A stretch of 64,000 bases of DNA from Vibrio splendidus (GCF_003345295.1 NZ_CP031056.1:1488001-1552000); one strand, 5' to 3'; positions 34,894 through 45,297 are shown, counted from the stretch's first letter. Numbers and translations: made by a program. Notes: a model not told the origin generated them from the sequence alone.

Positions 34894-36969
34894 TCACTTT
34901 TTACGAACGACGGGGTAATCAGATCCATGCAGTTCTTGTACAAAACCAGAACCGTCGCCACTGTGTGTGATCCATACTTTCTCTTTTGCTCGCGTCATTG
35001 CCACGTAAAATAAACGACGCTCTTCTGCATAAGGGAAGGCATCTGATGATTCAGTCAATGCGCCATCAATATGCAGCTGTTTCTTCTTCGTCGGGAACTG
35101 CCCTTCATCAACACAAAGAATAATCACAAAATCTGCTTCTTTGCCTTTACTGGCGTGGCAAGTCATAAAATTAATGTTGATGGATGTGAAGATTTTTTTC
35201 CAATCTTCCAGCAATTCTGGTTTGTGGTAATGGTTACGTCCAAGTAGCAATACTGACTTGCTGGCTTTACCTTTTACTTGCCTATTAATCTGATCCAGGA
35301 TCTTCTCAACTTCTTTGCTTGGCGCACTGTACACCGCCTTCTGCTTCTGTTGTTTGAAGCTGTTCAGTTCTTTCGGAAGCTGAATCGGGTTTTCCTGCAC
35401 AAAACGATTGGCAACTGCACCTAACTGATTGTTAAATCGGTAAGTCGTATCTAGGTGATGAATCGTCGAGCTCTCAAAACGATCCTTAAAGCCCGTCGTT
35501 AAATCAACATCTGCGCCCGCAAACTGGTAAATCGACTGCCAATCATCACCTACCGCAAAAATAGAAGCTTGGTGTTGCGCTTTCGACTGATTACACAGTG
35601 CCTCAACCAAGGCAAGGCGATCTGGCGAAATGTCTTGATACTCATCGATCATGATGAACTTCCAAGGCGAGATAAACTTGCCTTTTTCGACATACTGAGT
35701 CGCTCGGCTGATCATGATTGAGAAGTCGATGTGATTCTGTTCTTTCAGTTCTTTTTGCCATGCTGTCACGCATGGCCAACACAGTGAAAGCTCGCTGTTG
35801 AGACGCGTGTAGTCTCTGTGATCAATCAACTGCTGTTGCACTTCCTTCTTCGATAAACCCGATGCATTCAACTGTTCAAGCTGCTTTTCAAGCCAACCTA
35901 TCAACTTGAGGTTTGAAACATGGCTACCAAGTTCGTCATCACCTGTTAAATAAGCGATTGGCCATTTAGACAGGTGCTTTTGCCAGCGTTTGAAGTTAGT
36001 CGGCGTCATCCAGTGCTTTTTCAACCAATCAATGCACCATGCTTGGCGTTGATTGTCATCGAGCGCTAACGGAGAGATAACCACACGTTCAGGTTCAACT
36101 TGATTGAGTATCTTTAAACCCAACTGGTGGAAAGTACTCACTTGCACCTTCTCTGCTGATAAACCAATTTTGCTGTTAAGGCGCTGTTTCATCTCTTCCG
36201 CTGCTTCGCGACCAAATGCGAGCAATAACAACTCTTCAGCTTGAGCTTGATGACTTTGCAGTAAATACGCGACGCGAGCTGTAAGAACACTGGTTTTACC
36301 CGAGCCAGCGCCCGCTAATATAAGGTTGTGATCATCATTCATCAAGACCGCATATTGCTGAGATAAATTGAGTGGTGACGATTCACATTGAGCAAACAAT
36401 ACTTCCCAGTTTTGTCTTTCTGTTTCTAACCACTGCTGATTTCTTTCGGCTTGCCTAATTTCCGTCTCAGACAACCATGGCTGCATTCGAGCAATGCGGT
36501 TTGGCATACGCTGCGCCGCTTCTTCTAAAGTCATCGTCATATTTTCTAAACTTGAGTTAACCATGTCGACCCAAGTCTTAACTTTAGAATGCGCTAGGAA
36601 AGCAGGAAGTTGCTCAAGACGCGTCAATTCAGCTTCCCATTGAGGAACGTGTTCAGCCAATTGTTCACATTGTGTATCATGCCACTTCTGATAAGCAGCA
36701 ACCGATGCGCGTGCAAATTGACGGCATTGTTCCCAAGGTAGGCCTTGTACTAACCAGCTGCGCTGTTTGCCATCTTGCTGATTAGCAAAGAACTGTAACG
36801 ATCCCCAAAACAATCCGCGTTTTATCGCGATCTTGCCACTCCAAATAGTAAACGGGATTCGTTCTTCACTGCCTACTGAAGATAACAGCAGGCGTGGACC
36901 ATCAAGTTCGACTTGATGATATTCATTTTGAATAAAAAACTGTGCAGTCTTGTTAGCGCTTAGCTGCAT
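34894..36969 (-). CDS. helD: DNA helicase IV (UvrD/Rep superfamily)
   Basis: 691 residues (E. coli HelD 684). Superfamily I helicase motifs: LILAGAGSGKTSVLTARVAY (Walker A), FIMIDEYQDISPDRLALVE (Walker B), FAVGDDWQSIYQFAGADV (motif III), LDTTYRFNN (motif IV), MTCHASKGKEADFVIIL (motif V) and EERRLFYVAMTRAKEKVWI (motif VI). A unique N-terminal region of about 200 residues (QWLETERQNWE near 185) precedes the ATPase, as in HelD. Unwinds DNA 3'-5' in recombination and repair. Confidence 0.95.
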   Translation of the reverse strand: MQLSANKTAQFFIQNEYHQVELDGPRLLLSSVGSEERIPFTIWSGKIAIKRGLFWGSLQFFANQQDGKQRSWLVQGLPWEQCRQFARASVAAYQKWHDTQCEQLAEHVPQWEAELTRLEQLPAFLAHSKVKTWVDMVNSSLENMTMTLEEAAQRMPNRIARMQPWLSETEIRQAERNQQWLETERQNWEVLFAQCESSPLNLSQQYAVLMNDDHNLILAGAGSGKTSVLTARVAYLLQSHQAQAEELLLLAFGREAAEEMKQRLNSKIGLSAEKVQVSTFHQLGLKILNQVEPERVVISPLALDDNQRQAWCIDWLKKHWMTPTNFKRWQKHLSKWPIAYLTGDDELGSHVSNLKLIGWLEKQLEQLNASGLSKKEVQQQLIDHRDYTRLNSELSLCWPCVTAWQKELKEQNHIDFSIMISRATQYVEKGKFISPWKFIMIDEYQDISPDRLALVEALCNQSKAQHQASIFAVGDDWQSIYQFAGADVDLTTGFKDRFESSTIHHLDTTYRFNNQLGAVANRFVQENPIQLPKELNSFKQQKQKAVYSAPSKEVEKILDQINRQVKGKASKSVLLLGRNHYHKPELLEDWKKIFTSININFMTCHASKGKEADFVIILCVDEGQFPTKKKQLHIDGALTESSDAFPYAEERRLFYVAMTRAKEKVWITHSGDGSGFVQELHGSDYPVVRKK

Positions 36970-37146
36970 TGGAGTGTGCTCTCTAATTGGGAATATTGAA
37001 TTTATATCATGATGCTGTGAGAATTAATAATGTCTCACATCTTATCGATGCTTTCATGACCATCTAGGGGCAATTATGGATAAGTATCAAATTCTTGTGC
37101 TTGATTTCTGTTAGGATTATGGTTTTAGTGTGTCAAGTGAGCGACT

Positions 37147-39330
37147 GTGGACTTCTCAGCCAAATTGCGCCTCTATTGGGCGAATAAAACCATAAATTAC
37201 AGCGTATTAATTCTCATCACTCTACTCGGTGTTGTGGTTCCTGCTTGGTATTATGGACAAAACACACTCATCACACCTTTGATCTTAGGTGTTATTGCTG
37301 CGGCTCTTGCTGAAAGTGATGACAGCTTTACCGGGCGTTTGAAAGCACTCACGCTAACCTTTATCTGTTTCGCTGTGGCCGCTTTCTCTATTGAGATCCT
37401 GTTCGATACACCGTGGCTGTTTGCGATAGGGCTTTTCGTTTCAACCTTCTCTTTTATTATACTCGGTGCAATTGGCCCTAAATACGCCAGTATCGCGTTT
37501 GGTTCGCTGCTTGTTGCTATCTATACCATGCTCGGCGCCCATGAGAGCACCAACCTTTGGTTTCAACCGCTTCTACTTTTAACCGGCGCCGCTTGGTACT
37601 ACTTCATGTCGATGATTTGGCAGATTGTCTGGCCGATGCAGCCCGTACAGCAAAACCTAGCCACGGTGTTCGACCAAATCGGCAATTACATCGGATCAAA
37701 AGCGGAACTCTTCTACCCTGTATCTGACCTTATTCCTCAGCCACATCGTATTATTGAAGCTAAGCTAAACGCCAGTACCGTTAATGCACTCAACATGTGT
37801 AAAGCAACACTACTTAACCGATCTAAGCGCGGGCACATTGATGGTCCGAGTGACCGATTCCTAAATACCTATTTTATCGCACAAGACATTCATGAGCGCG
37901 TGAGCTCTACCCACTACCGCTATCAAGAGCTGGCAAAGCACTTTGAACGCTCTGATGTGTTGTTTCGATTCAAGTATCTACTCGAAGCCCAAGCCACAGC
38001 CTGTAAAGAAGTGGCGAGCTCATTGAAAGTCGGAGCTGAATACCAACATGGCGATAAGTCTGTATTAGCTCTTGATGAGTTAATGTCTTCGCTTAACCAT
38101 CTTAACCAACAGAACAAGCCCGAGTGGAAATCACTGCTCAACCAATTAGATTACTTATTCAATAACCTAGCTACCGTCGAAAAGCAGCTCTCGAATATCA
38201 GTAACCCGGATGCGGAAAAGTTGGAAGAAGATGTATTGGACGATACCAACCCTCATACTTTGACGGCAATGTGGCACAAGATCAAAGCCAACCTGAATAC
38301 CGACTCGATGCTGTTTCGTCATGCGATTCGTATGGCAATTACATTGACGCTCGGCTACGGGATCATTCAAGGTTTTGACATAGAGCGTGGCTATTGGATC
38401 TTGTTAACGACACTGTTTGTATGCCAGCCAAACTATAGTGCAACACGACAAAAGCTGACGGCTCGTGTCATTGGCACCGTTGCAGGCTTGTTGATTGGAG
38501 TACCACTACTGACCTTCTTCCCGTCTCAAGAGAGCCAGTTAGTTTTCATTGTGATCAGTGGCGTGATGTTCTTTGCATTCAGAATCAATAACTACGGATT
38601 TGCGACCGGCTTTATAACACTGCTTGTACTCTTCTGCTTTAACCAATTAGGGGAAGGCTACGCGGTGGTGCTGCCAAGACTAGCGGATACCTTTATCGGT
38701 TGTGCCCTCGCCGTACTTGCTGTCATTTACGTGTTGCCTGATTGGCAATCAAAGCGATTGCACAAAGTCATGGCAGATGCGCTCGATTCCAATAAGAACT
38801 ATCTCGCTCAGATCATTGGCCAGTATCGTGTAGGTAAAAAAGACACCCTTAATTACCGTATTGCGCGCCGCAGTGCACACAATAACGATGCCAACCTGAC
38901 TGCAGCCATCAGTAGCATGCTGGTTGAACCGGGCAAGTACCGCACCTCTGAAGATGAGAGTTTCCGATTCCTAACCCTTAATCATGCTCTACTCAGTTAT
39001 ATCTCTGCTCTAGGTGCTCACAGAACGCGTATCGATGATGAAGCAACACATAAACTAGTATTAGATGCACACAGAGTAATACACGAACATCTCGACGCTC
39101 TAAATGATCAACTCTACTCCCACCAAGAACAGTGTGAAGTGAAAAACGCTTACGACCCTGAACTGGATAAACGTCTGAGTGAGTGGCGAGAAGAAGACGA
39201 GAGTTCTGTCAGAATGGTTCTGCAACAGCTGCATTTGATCTATCGAATGCTTCCAGAATTGCATACCTTAGCGACCAAGTTTGCGGTTAAGGTAAAGATA
39301 GATAAGCCGTTTGAAACAGAAGCTTCTTGA
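37147..39330 (+). CDS. yccS: YccS/YhfK-type inner-membrane protein (FUSC family)
   Basis: 727 residues, the usual YccS length. Two blocks of six hydrophobic segments (about 18-155 and 400-535) flank cytoplasmic helical regions. Family text: NTLITPLILGVIAAALAE, IGPKYASIAFGSLLVA, GYWILLTTLFVCQPNYSATR and RVIGTVAGLLIGVP. These are thought to be efflux-type or aromatic-acid-related transporters; function in vibrios is not known. Start is GTG at 37147, without a strong ribosome site. Divergent from helD. Confidence 0.9.
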   Translation: MDFSAKLRLYWANKTINYSVLILITLLGVVVPAWYYGQNTLITPLILGVIAAALAESDDSFTGRLKALTLTFICFAVAAFSIEILFDTPWLFAIGLFVSTFSFIILGAIGPKYASIAFGSLLVAIYTMLGAHESTNLWFQPLLLLTGAAWYYFMSMIWQIVWPMQPVQQNLATVFDQIGNYIGSKAELFYPVSDLIPQPHRIIEAKLNASTVNALNMCKATLLNRSKRGHIDGPSDRFLNTYFIAQDIHERVSSTHYRYQELAKHFERSDVLFRFKYLLEAQATACKEVASSLKVGAEYQHGDKSVLALDELMSSLNHLNQQNKPEWKSLLNQLDYLFNNLATVEKQLSNISNPDAEKLEEDVLDDTNPHTLTAMWHKIKANLNTDSMLFRHAIRMAITLTLGYGIIQGFDIERGYWILLTTLFVCQPNYSATRQKLTARVIGTVAGLLIGVPLLTFFPSQESQLVFIVISGVMFFAFRINNYGFATGFITLLVLFCFNQLGEGYAVVLPRLADTFIGCALAVLAVIYVLPDWQSKRLHKVMADALDSNKNYLAQIIGQYRVGKKDTLNYRIARRSAHNNDANLTAAISSMLVEPGKYRTSEDESFRFLTLNHALLSYISALGAHRTRIDDEATHKLVLDAHRVIHEHLDALNDQLYSHQEQCEVKNAYDPELDKRLSEWREEDESSVRMVLQQLHLIYRMLPELHTLATKFAVKVKIDKPFETEAS

Positions 39331-39686
39331 ACAACAAACAAAATACTGTAAAAACAAAAAGATACCGCCAATCGTTCACCTTTTGATCATTGAGTGTATT
39401 TATATATTGCTCTATCCATACCCCAAACTGGGTAGAGCAATTGCTTACCTACCCTTTCATTACAAGGGATGCGGGGATTTTTACATTGTAGGAATTCTCT
39501 GACTTTGATTGACCCAACCATAACTTTGCCTAACATTTCTCGGACAAAAAACGACCACAGAAATTTATAGTTGTCTTAGTTTTAGGAAACTTCAAACTTC
39601 ATTTAATATTCACTTAATCTTGTTTGATTTCCTGAATCAGTAGGCTATGCTCTATAGAGCATATGGATTTGAACAAAGGTCACATT
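39331..39686. other. Intergenic region with a long hairpin
   Basis: ATTGCTCTATCC (39406-39417) pairs with GGGTAGAGCAAT (39430-39441), 12 base pairs including one G-U, with a 12-nt loop. No T-run follows, so a weak terminator of yccS or a structured 3' end is likely. A 63-codon frame at 39311-39502 crosses the hairpin and is not credible. The rest, to the small gene at 39687, shows nothing further. Confidence 0.55.
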
Positions 39687-39848
39687 ATGAATACACAGCA
39701 ATTTGAAGTATTTAAGCAGCAAATACAGCTTCTTAGCCCACAGCAATTGAAAGCACTTCAAGGTGAAATCGACGGCAACCTTGAAACGGACCAGCCTTCT
39801 CTGCTTACTGATGAAGAGTTAAACGCACTAAATGATCTGTTTAATTAA
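39687..39848 (+). CDS. Small conserved-looking protein, 53 aa
   Basis: The product begins MNTQQFEVFKQQIQLLSPQQ, followed by LKALQGEID and a C-terminal LLTDEELNALNDLFN. It looks like two helices with a glutamine-rich first half, soluble and acidic at the end. ATG at 39687 has AAAGGT upstream at good spacing; the in-frame ATG at 39663 lacks one. Family unknown to me. Confidence 0.6.
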   Translation: MNTQQFEVFKQQIQLLSPQQLKALQGEIDGNLETDQPSLLTDEELNALNDLFN

Positions 39849-39969
39849 TAGACAGACGTCACTATTTTAGCTTAAGTTCACCGTTTCACCGTAAATTTCA
39901 CCTGTTCACCATTGCGCTCAAAATATCGTCCGCCTAGACTCATTCAATACGTCAATAAAAGGTTCTGCT

Positions 39970-40290
39970 ATGTCGATATCTGGTATTCAATCTGGTTACG
40001 CCATTATTCAGCAGTCAACCAACATGGCTGAAGAAGCGGCAATCGAGCTCAACCAATCCTCCAAACACTCTCTAGAATCCGATGACGCTTTCCAAACTAG
40101 CGATTTCAGCTTTAACCAAATAGAACCTGAACAATCCATTTCGTTTAAAGAGAAAGAACCGGAACCATCTTCATCCTCAACGGATGCACTCATAAAACTG
40201 ACTCAAAGCGCAAGTTATAACCGCGTTGGTGCGAGTGTGATTGATCGTCAAAACGAAGCCATCGGCAGCCTTCTCGATATCCATATCTAG
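39970..40290 (+). CDS. Hypothetical protein, 106 aa
   Basis: N-terminal MSISGIQSGYAIIQQSTNMA, then EEAAIELN, a Ser/Glu/Pro-rich, disordered middle (about 30-72), and a C-terminal LTQSASYNRVGASVIDRQNE with AIGSLLDIHI. The amphipathic ends separated by a flexible middle recall the ends of flagellar axial proteins, but no established motif is present. ATG after AAAAGGTTCTGCT. Probably real; function not inferable. Confidence 0.62.
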   Translation: MSISGIQSGYAIIQQSTNMAEEAAIELNQSSKHSLESDDAFQTSDFSFNQIEPEQSISFKEKEPEPSSSSTDALIKLTQSASYNRVGASVIDRQNEAIGSLLDIHI

Positions 40291-40460
40291 TTCAATCTCA
40301 TAGTGAGCATTTTTTAACGAAGTTGTCTTGCTTAGGCGAACAAATTGCTGCTAAACCCATACAAACTGTAACTCATTATATCAGGCGCTTGTTTCTGGCT
40401 TATTACTCGGTAGAATCAGCGCAAACCAATTTGCTGCACAAACTTTACTTCATACTATTT

Positions 40461-41721
40461 ATGCCAAAACTAAATCTGCATCGCCGTGACTATGTTTCTA
40501 TTTTAGGAGGCGACATCTCCGCAGACGCATTAGAAAAAAAGCTTCAGCCTCATTTTGAAAAGCCAGTAAATAAGCTGACACCTAGCCCCTATCTGACAGA
40601 AAAAAATCTAGCACGTCGCTGGACAGCTCTCGACAATTTAGATTCTCAACAAGAGCTCCTCGACCCTCATACACAAAGTCAGGTCCAAGCTTATGAGAAA
40701 AACATTGAGCACTTTATTGGCACAGTTAAAGTCCCTGTGGGAATATCTGGCCCTTTAAGAGTCAATGGCCTATTTGCTACGGGCGATTACCTCGTACCAC
40801 TCGCAACGACAGAAGCGGCGCTTGTCGCGTCTTATAACCGTGGTTCAAAGCTGATTACGGCTTGTGGTGGCGCAAGTGCTATGTTGCTTAATGAAGGTGT
40901 AACACGTACGCCTGGTTTCGCATTCCAAGGGTTAGTTGAAGCCGGACAGTTTGTGGCTTGGGCTGTGACTCAATATGACCAGTTCAAGATCTTGGCGGAA
41001 TCAACAACATCACACGGCAAGCTTACCGACATCAACATCAACATCGAAGGCAACCATGTTTACTTGGTGTTTGAATTTCTAACCGGAGATGCCTCTGGCC
41101 AGAATATGGTGACTATCGCAACCAACGCGGTATTTGAGTACATAATTGAACATACACCAGTTAAACCCGATCACGCCTTCCTTGATGGCAACTTATCGGG
41201 CGACAAAAAAGCCAATACTCAAACCTTGCGCAGCGTTTCGTGGCAAAAAGGTCACAGCCGAGGTTAATATCTCAGCTGAACTTGTCGCTAAGTACCTCCA
41301 TACCACACCAGAGAAGATGGTACAGTTCGGACAAATGACTACAGTCGGTGGCGCTCTTAGCGGTACGATTGGTATCAATGCCCATTATGCGAATGCACTG
41401 GCTGCACTCTATATCGCTTGCGGCCAAGACGCAGCGTGTGTTGCTGAGTCAGCGATTGGTATGACTCGTATGGAGCTCAACAAAGAAGGTGGTTTATACG
41501 CGAGCGTGACGCTGCCTAACTTGATGTTAGGGACAGTCGGTGGCGGTACAAGCCTACCAAGTCAAAAAGCCTGTCTCGATCTACTAGGGCTGCATGGCAA
41601 CGGCAAATCACAAGCCCTCGCTGAAGTCTGTGCTGCACTATGTTTGGCGGGTGAGTTATCCATTGTAGGCGCATTCTGTGCGGGTCACTTTTCGCGAGCT
41701 CATCACAAGTTAGCACGCTAG
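40461..41721 (+). pseudogene. mvaA: HMG-CoA reductase, interrupted by a one-base frameshift
   Basis: 3-hydroxy-3-methylglutaryl-CoA reductase (class I type) makes mevalonate. Frame 1 (from about 40461; open upstream to 40323) carries GTVKVPVGISGPLRVNG, the Glu of ATTEAALVASYNRG, GDASGQNMVTIATNA and the catalytic Lys region LSGDKKAN; it ends at 41267. Frame 2, ending at 41721, carries RGKKVTAEVNIS, QMTTVGGALSGTIGINAHYAN, MLGTVGGGTSLPSQ and the catalytic His region FCAGHFSRAHHKLAR. Removing one T from the TTT at 41236-41238 joins them as SVRGKKVTAEV. All catalytic regions are present in one frame or the other, so either the gene is freshly inactivated or the base is a sequencing error. Vibrio HMG-CoA reductase is thought to be laterally acquired. 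Confidence 0.9.
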
Positions 41722-41774
41722 TTTCTGTTATAAAGCCTTAAACCGACTGTTGTCACGCATTGAGTGAGTTGTGT

Positions 41775-42686
41775 ATGGATTACTTACATTTATCGCGAGT
41801 GAGCCTTAAACACCTCACTGCGCTGCATATTATGCTGAACACCCACAGCGTCACTCAAACCTCAGAGCAACTCTTTGTCAGCCCTTCGAGTGTGAGTAAG
41901 ACATTATCTCAGCTACGTGACATTCTCAACGACGAGCTTTTCTATCGAGACGGTACCAAGCTGATCCCGACTCCCTTTGCCCTGAAAATAGCTCCCACCG
42001 TTCACGCGATTCTTTCCAGCATGAACGGGCTACTTCACCAAAAAAGTTTTACTCCTCAAGAATATCAAGGCAGCTTTTCACTTTCGATGCGTGAAAGTAC
42101 CTTCGAAGTGTTTGCCTCGAAGATCAGCAAAATCACCACTGAACTTGCACCAAAAGCCAAACTTAATATCTATTCGAAACAGGAGCTTGGATTCGATGCT
42201 TTGCTCAGTGGTAAGGTCAATTTGATCTTGTTGCCCCATGATATATCCCAACCACCAACAGATAATAAAGAGTTGGTGTGGGAAACGATTCTTCCTGATG
42301 AAATGGTTTGTTTGATGGGCGCTTACCACCCTCTCGCTCAGCAAGAGCTAACGGTTGAAGGCTATTTAGATTACAAACACATTGGGATTTTAGATAACGA
42401 ACTGTCTCAGCCTTACTTTGAGCAAAACTTAGTTCAATGTCATAAGCCAAGAGATATGGCAATATCGGTAGCGGACTTCGGAGCAGCGGCTGTACTGTGT
42501 CACCACACGCCTTTCCTATTCACCAGCTCTAAACAGTGGGCTAAGCATGCCAAGCAAGCACAAGGCTTGGTAAGTAAGCCGCTCCCTTTTGATTACGGTA
42601 AAGTGGCGTATAGCTTAGTGTGGAACAAGCCAAACATGAATGACCAAGCGATCAAATGGTTGTGTGATTTGTTCTTAGAAGCCTAG
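41775..42686 (+). CDS. LysR-family transcriptional regulator
   Basis: 303 residues. Winged-helix HTH at about 10-65 (VSLKHLTALHIMLNTHSVTQ then TSEQLFVSPSSVSKTLSQLR), followed by the periplasmic-binding-like effector domain. The ATG at 41775 is used; TTG at 41760 in the same frame is less likely. It follows the HMG-CoA reductase gene on the same strand with a 53-bp gap, so it could regulate or be co-transcribed with it. Effector unknown. Confidence 0.88.
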   Translation: MDYLHLSRVSLKHLTALHIMLNTHSVTQTSEQLFVSPSSVSKTLSQLRDILNDELFYRDGTKLIPTPFALKIAPTVHAILSSMNGLLHQKSFTPQEYQGSFSLSMRESTFEVFASKISKITTELAPKAKLNIYSKQELGFDALLSGKVNLILLPHDISQPPTDNKELVWETILPDEMVCLMGAYHPLAQQELTVEGYLDYKHIGILDNELSQPYFEQNLVQCHKPRDMAISVADFGAAAVLCHHTPFLFTSSKQWAKHAKQAQGLVSKPLPFDYGKVAYSLVWNKPNMNDQAIKWLCDLFLEA

Positions 42687-42713
42687 CTCATTCGTCATTG
42701 ATGACCGCGAATA

Positions 42714-43628
42714 TTAAGTATAAACCTCAGGTGTTTGCATTGGCCTTTGAACAATTAAGTAGAGCTTGTCGTGAAAACTCTGCATCTGTTGTTCTGTACA
42801 TTTAGGCCACTCCAAAGCTTCACCAATTACTCCATGATGTTGAAACGCATTCAGCCGAATTCGAACATCACTTGGCAAGCCCTTCAAGTAGTAACCGACC
42901 TGCTCTACCTCGATATCGAGGTCACTTTTATTAGGGATATGCAGCAACCGGACTTCATGTAACTTTCCTTTATCTGCTAAGTAGTTGATGGTTTCAAACA
43001 CTCGATGGTTCCCTCTACCCACTAGCCATTGATGCGTTTCAGATTGCCATGATTTTAGGTCGATCATTGCACCATCAAGGTAAGGCAACACCTTATTCCA
43101 CCCTTGTTGCGACAGTGAGCCATTACTATCAATAAAGCACGTGAGATGACCCAATTGCGGATCGCTTTTGATCGCTTGAAATAGTTCGATGATAAACGGC
43201 AATTGCATCGTCGCTTCGCCACCCGAAACGGTAATACCACTCAGGAAAAATTGATTATGCCTCACCAGTTCAAGCACCTCTGAGACCGTCATCGTGGTGA
43301 TTTTTGGGCTCGACTTATGATCACAGGTATCGATGCACTGATCGCAGTTGGTACAAGCTACCGGATCCCACTTCACTTTGCCTTCAATAAGACTCAGAGC
43401 ACTGCTCGGGCAGCCACTAACGCAATCTCCACAATGGTTGCAGTGGTTAATAGTGTGTGGGTTATGACAAGTGATGCAATCGAAATTGCAGCCCTGAAGA
43501 AACAGCACCAAGCGGTTTCCCGGGCCGTCAACACAAGAAAAGGTCAGCACACGGCTGACCTTCGCTTGTTTTTCTGTCTTATTATTTTTAACCCTAGCCA
43601 TTTGAGTTGTTAGATCAGAAACTTTCAT
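42714..43628 (-). CDS. yjjW: YjjW-type glycyl-radical enzyme activase
   Basis: Radical-SAM enzyme of 304 residues that puts the glycyl radical into its partner, here YjjI. Radical-SAM motif CNFDCITC in QGCNFDCITCHNPH; two ferredoxin-like [4Fe-4S] sets CNHCGDCVSGCPSSAL and CTNCDQCIDTC; then ITVSGGEATMQLPF (the GGE motif) and DSNGSL. It is 56 bp after yjjI in the same operon. Acts without oxygen, in the cytoplasm. A clear match to the E. coli YjjW/YjjI pair. Confidence 0.92.
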   Translation of the reverse strand: MKVSDLTTQMARVKNNKTEKQAKVSRVLTFSCVDGPGNRLVLFLQGCNFDCITCHNPHTINHCNHCGDCVSGCPSSALSLIEGKVKWDPVACTNCDQCIDTCDHKSSPKITTMTVSEVLELVRHNQFFLSGITVSGGEATMQLPFIIELFQAIKSDPQLGHLTCFIDSNGSLSQQGWNKVLPYLDGAMIDLKSWQSETHQWLVGRGNHRVFETINYLADKGKLHEVRLLHIPNKSDLDIEVEQVGYYLKGLPSDVRIRLNAFQHHGVIGEALEWPKCTEQQMQSFHDKLYLIVQRPMQTPEVYT

Positions 43629-43684
43629 AATTCACATTGTTCGTATTCGAAACGCCTCACATACATAACACACGCACGTTAAAG

Positions 43685-45250
43685 CTATTCGTATGTCGGC
43701 GACATCTCTAAGCTCGCCACGCGTGGCTTACGCTCTAGAATGCCCGTATTTTTAGCGGCTTCAGCACCAAGGAAAGTAGTATTGGTGCGTGAACCTTGCT
43801 CGTCATATTTAGCAATATCAGACAGTTTGATCATGTAACCCGTTACACGAACCAAATCATTTGATGCAACGTTGGCAGTGAACTCACGGTAACCCGCCTG
43901 AATCGCGCCTTTACACAGGTTAAACATCGCTTCAGGATTTGATTTCACTGTTTCATCGATGGTCAAAATGTCACTGATGCCAGAGGTGTAGAACTTATGG
44001 TGACCCGCGGTAGCACGAACGTAAGAGACTGGATCCGGTTCGGTGCCATAAGGAATACGGACACCCGGAGTCACATCTTCATCTAAACTAATACCGCCTT
44101 GAGCATGCAGCAGAGCTTTACCCTCAAGCCCATACTTCACTTCAGAGCTTTCAACGATCTCAGCCAGCTTTTCAGAAATGCAATGACCAAGCTGATTCGC
44201 CTGTTCATCGTGACCATAGCGCCCTGCTTGGCCCTCTTTCTCCAGCAAGATGTTGACGGCTTCCGCCATGCCATAAATACCAAACATTGGCGCAAAGCGG
44301 TCTTCTTCGATAAGGCCTTCTTTGGTCAGGAAACCGTCAAAAAAGTTAGACTCTTCATGCAAGAAGCGGCTACGAGCGTTCATCAATTCAACCATGATGC
44401 CACTGTAATTCGGCAATACTTGTTGTAAGAAATCAGCACTGTCCTCAGACTTCAACGCCACTTGCTTGAGGTTCATACGCACCAAGGTGTTTGAACCGCC
44501 CGCTAAAGGCAAAGAGTTATAGCAGCTCACAATACCAAAACGCTTGTCGCCGTAAGCCTCGGCATGCGCTGGATAGTTTGCGATATGTGGTTTACTGCAC
44601 TCACAGATATTGCTTGCCGCATGACGAAGTAGATCATCAGGTGTCACAGCAGGGTCGTACATAAAGGTTAGGTTTGGTGCGATCTGCTTCAGTTCAGCAT
44701 CTACGCGCAAAATCGTACGACACACAATGTTGTCGGTCGGGCCGATATTCACATGCATAAAGGCATCTGGCAGTGTGCGATCCAGCATGATCCAGAACAG
44801 CTTCAGCTTTTGGTATACCTGCTCATCCGTCAAACCGCCAACAAAAGGCATCAAAACATCGTCCAACTGGCCTAAATAAACCGGAATTGAAGTCACTGAC
44901 GGAACGTGATGATAAAGGATAGTGAGCATGTTCAATGCTTCGTCGAAATTAGTTGCCGCGCTAAGCTCTAAATACTTGGAGCCTTGATGTAAGTATTTAG
45001 AATAATCAGGAAGCACATAGCGCGGCTTAAATGGGGCGTGACCTTCAAACATGTCACACAGCACACCTTGTTGTAAGGCTTGCTCTACTTCATTGCTTAC
45101 CGGCATATACGGCAGGCTGGCTTCGGCTTCTAAGGCAAGATAGCTCGACTTCTGTTTTGGGGACAGGTTGGCATCTGAAATGATATTGCTAAAGCGTTGT
45201 TGTTGATCTGAAAGTGATGAAGAAGTAGATGACGCAGATTGGTGGCTCAT
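43685..45250 (-). CDS. yjjI: YjjI family glycine radical enzyme
   Basis: 521 residues (E. coli YjjI 516). Near the C-terminus LVRVTGYMIKL holds the RVxGY glycyl-radical motif with Gly471. Candidate thiyl cysteines lie in HAASNICECSKPH. Substrate of YjjI is unknown. Start ATG at 45250. Operon with yjjW. The upstream 150 bp holds palindromes and a tandem repeat listed separately. Confidence 0.92.
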   Translation of the reverse strand: MSHQSASSTSSSLSDQQQRFSNIISDANLSPKQKSSYLALEAEASLPYMPVSNEVEQALQQGVLCDMFEGHAPFKPRYVLPDYSKYLHQGSKYLELSAATNFDEALNMLTILYHHVPSVTSIPVYLGQLDDVLMPFVGGLTDEQVYQKLKLFWIMLDRTLPDAFMHVNIGPTDNIVCRTILRVDAELKQIAPNLTFMYDPAVTPDDLLRHAASNICECSKPHIANYPAHAEAYGDKRFGIVSCYNSLPLAGGSNTLVRMNLKQVALKSEDSADFLQQVLPNYSGIMVELMNARSRFLHEESNFFDGFLTKEGLIEEDRFAPMFGIYGMAEAVNILLEKEGQAGRYGHDEQANQLGHCISEKLAEIVESSEVKYGLEGKALLHAQGGISLDEDVTPGVRIPYGTEPDPVSYVRATAGHHKFYTSGISDILTIDETVKSNPEAMFNLCKGAIQAGYREFTANVASNDLVRVTGYMIKLSDIAKYDEQGSRTNTTFLGAEAAKNTGILERKPRVASLEMSPTYE

Positions 45251-45297
45251 GATTAAACCCTTAATATTCTTATGGGCTTATTTTATATCTCACACTT

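Noticed and set aside
39311..39502. 63-codon frame overlapping the end of yccS
   Set aside because: Runs through the hairpin at 39406, has no ribosome site and looks random.
41203..41267. Programmed ribosomal frameshift in HMG-CoA reductase
   Set aside because: The needed shift is +1, while the A-run in GACAAAAAAGCC would favour -1, and the conserved text runs past it in the first frame up to about 41235. The family is not known to use recoding.
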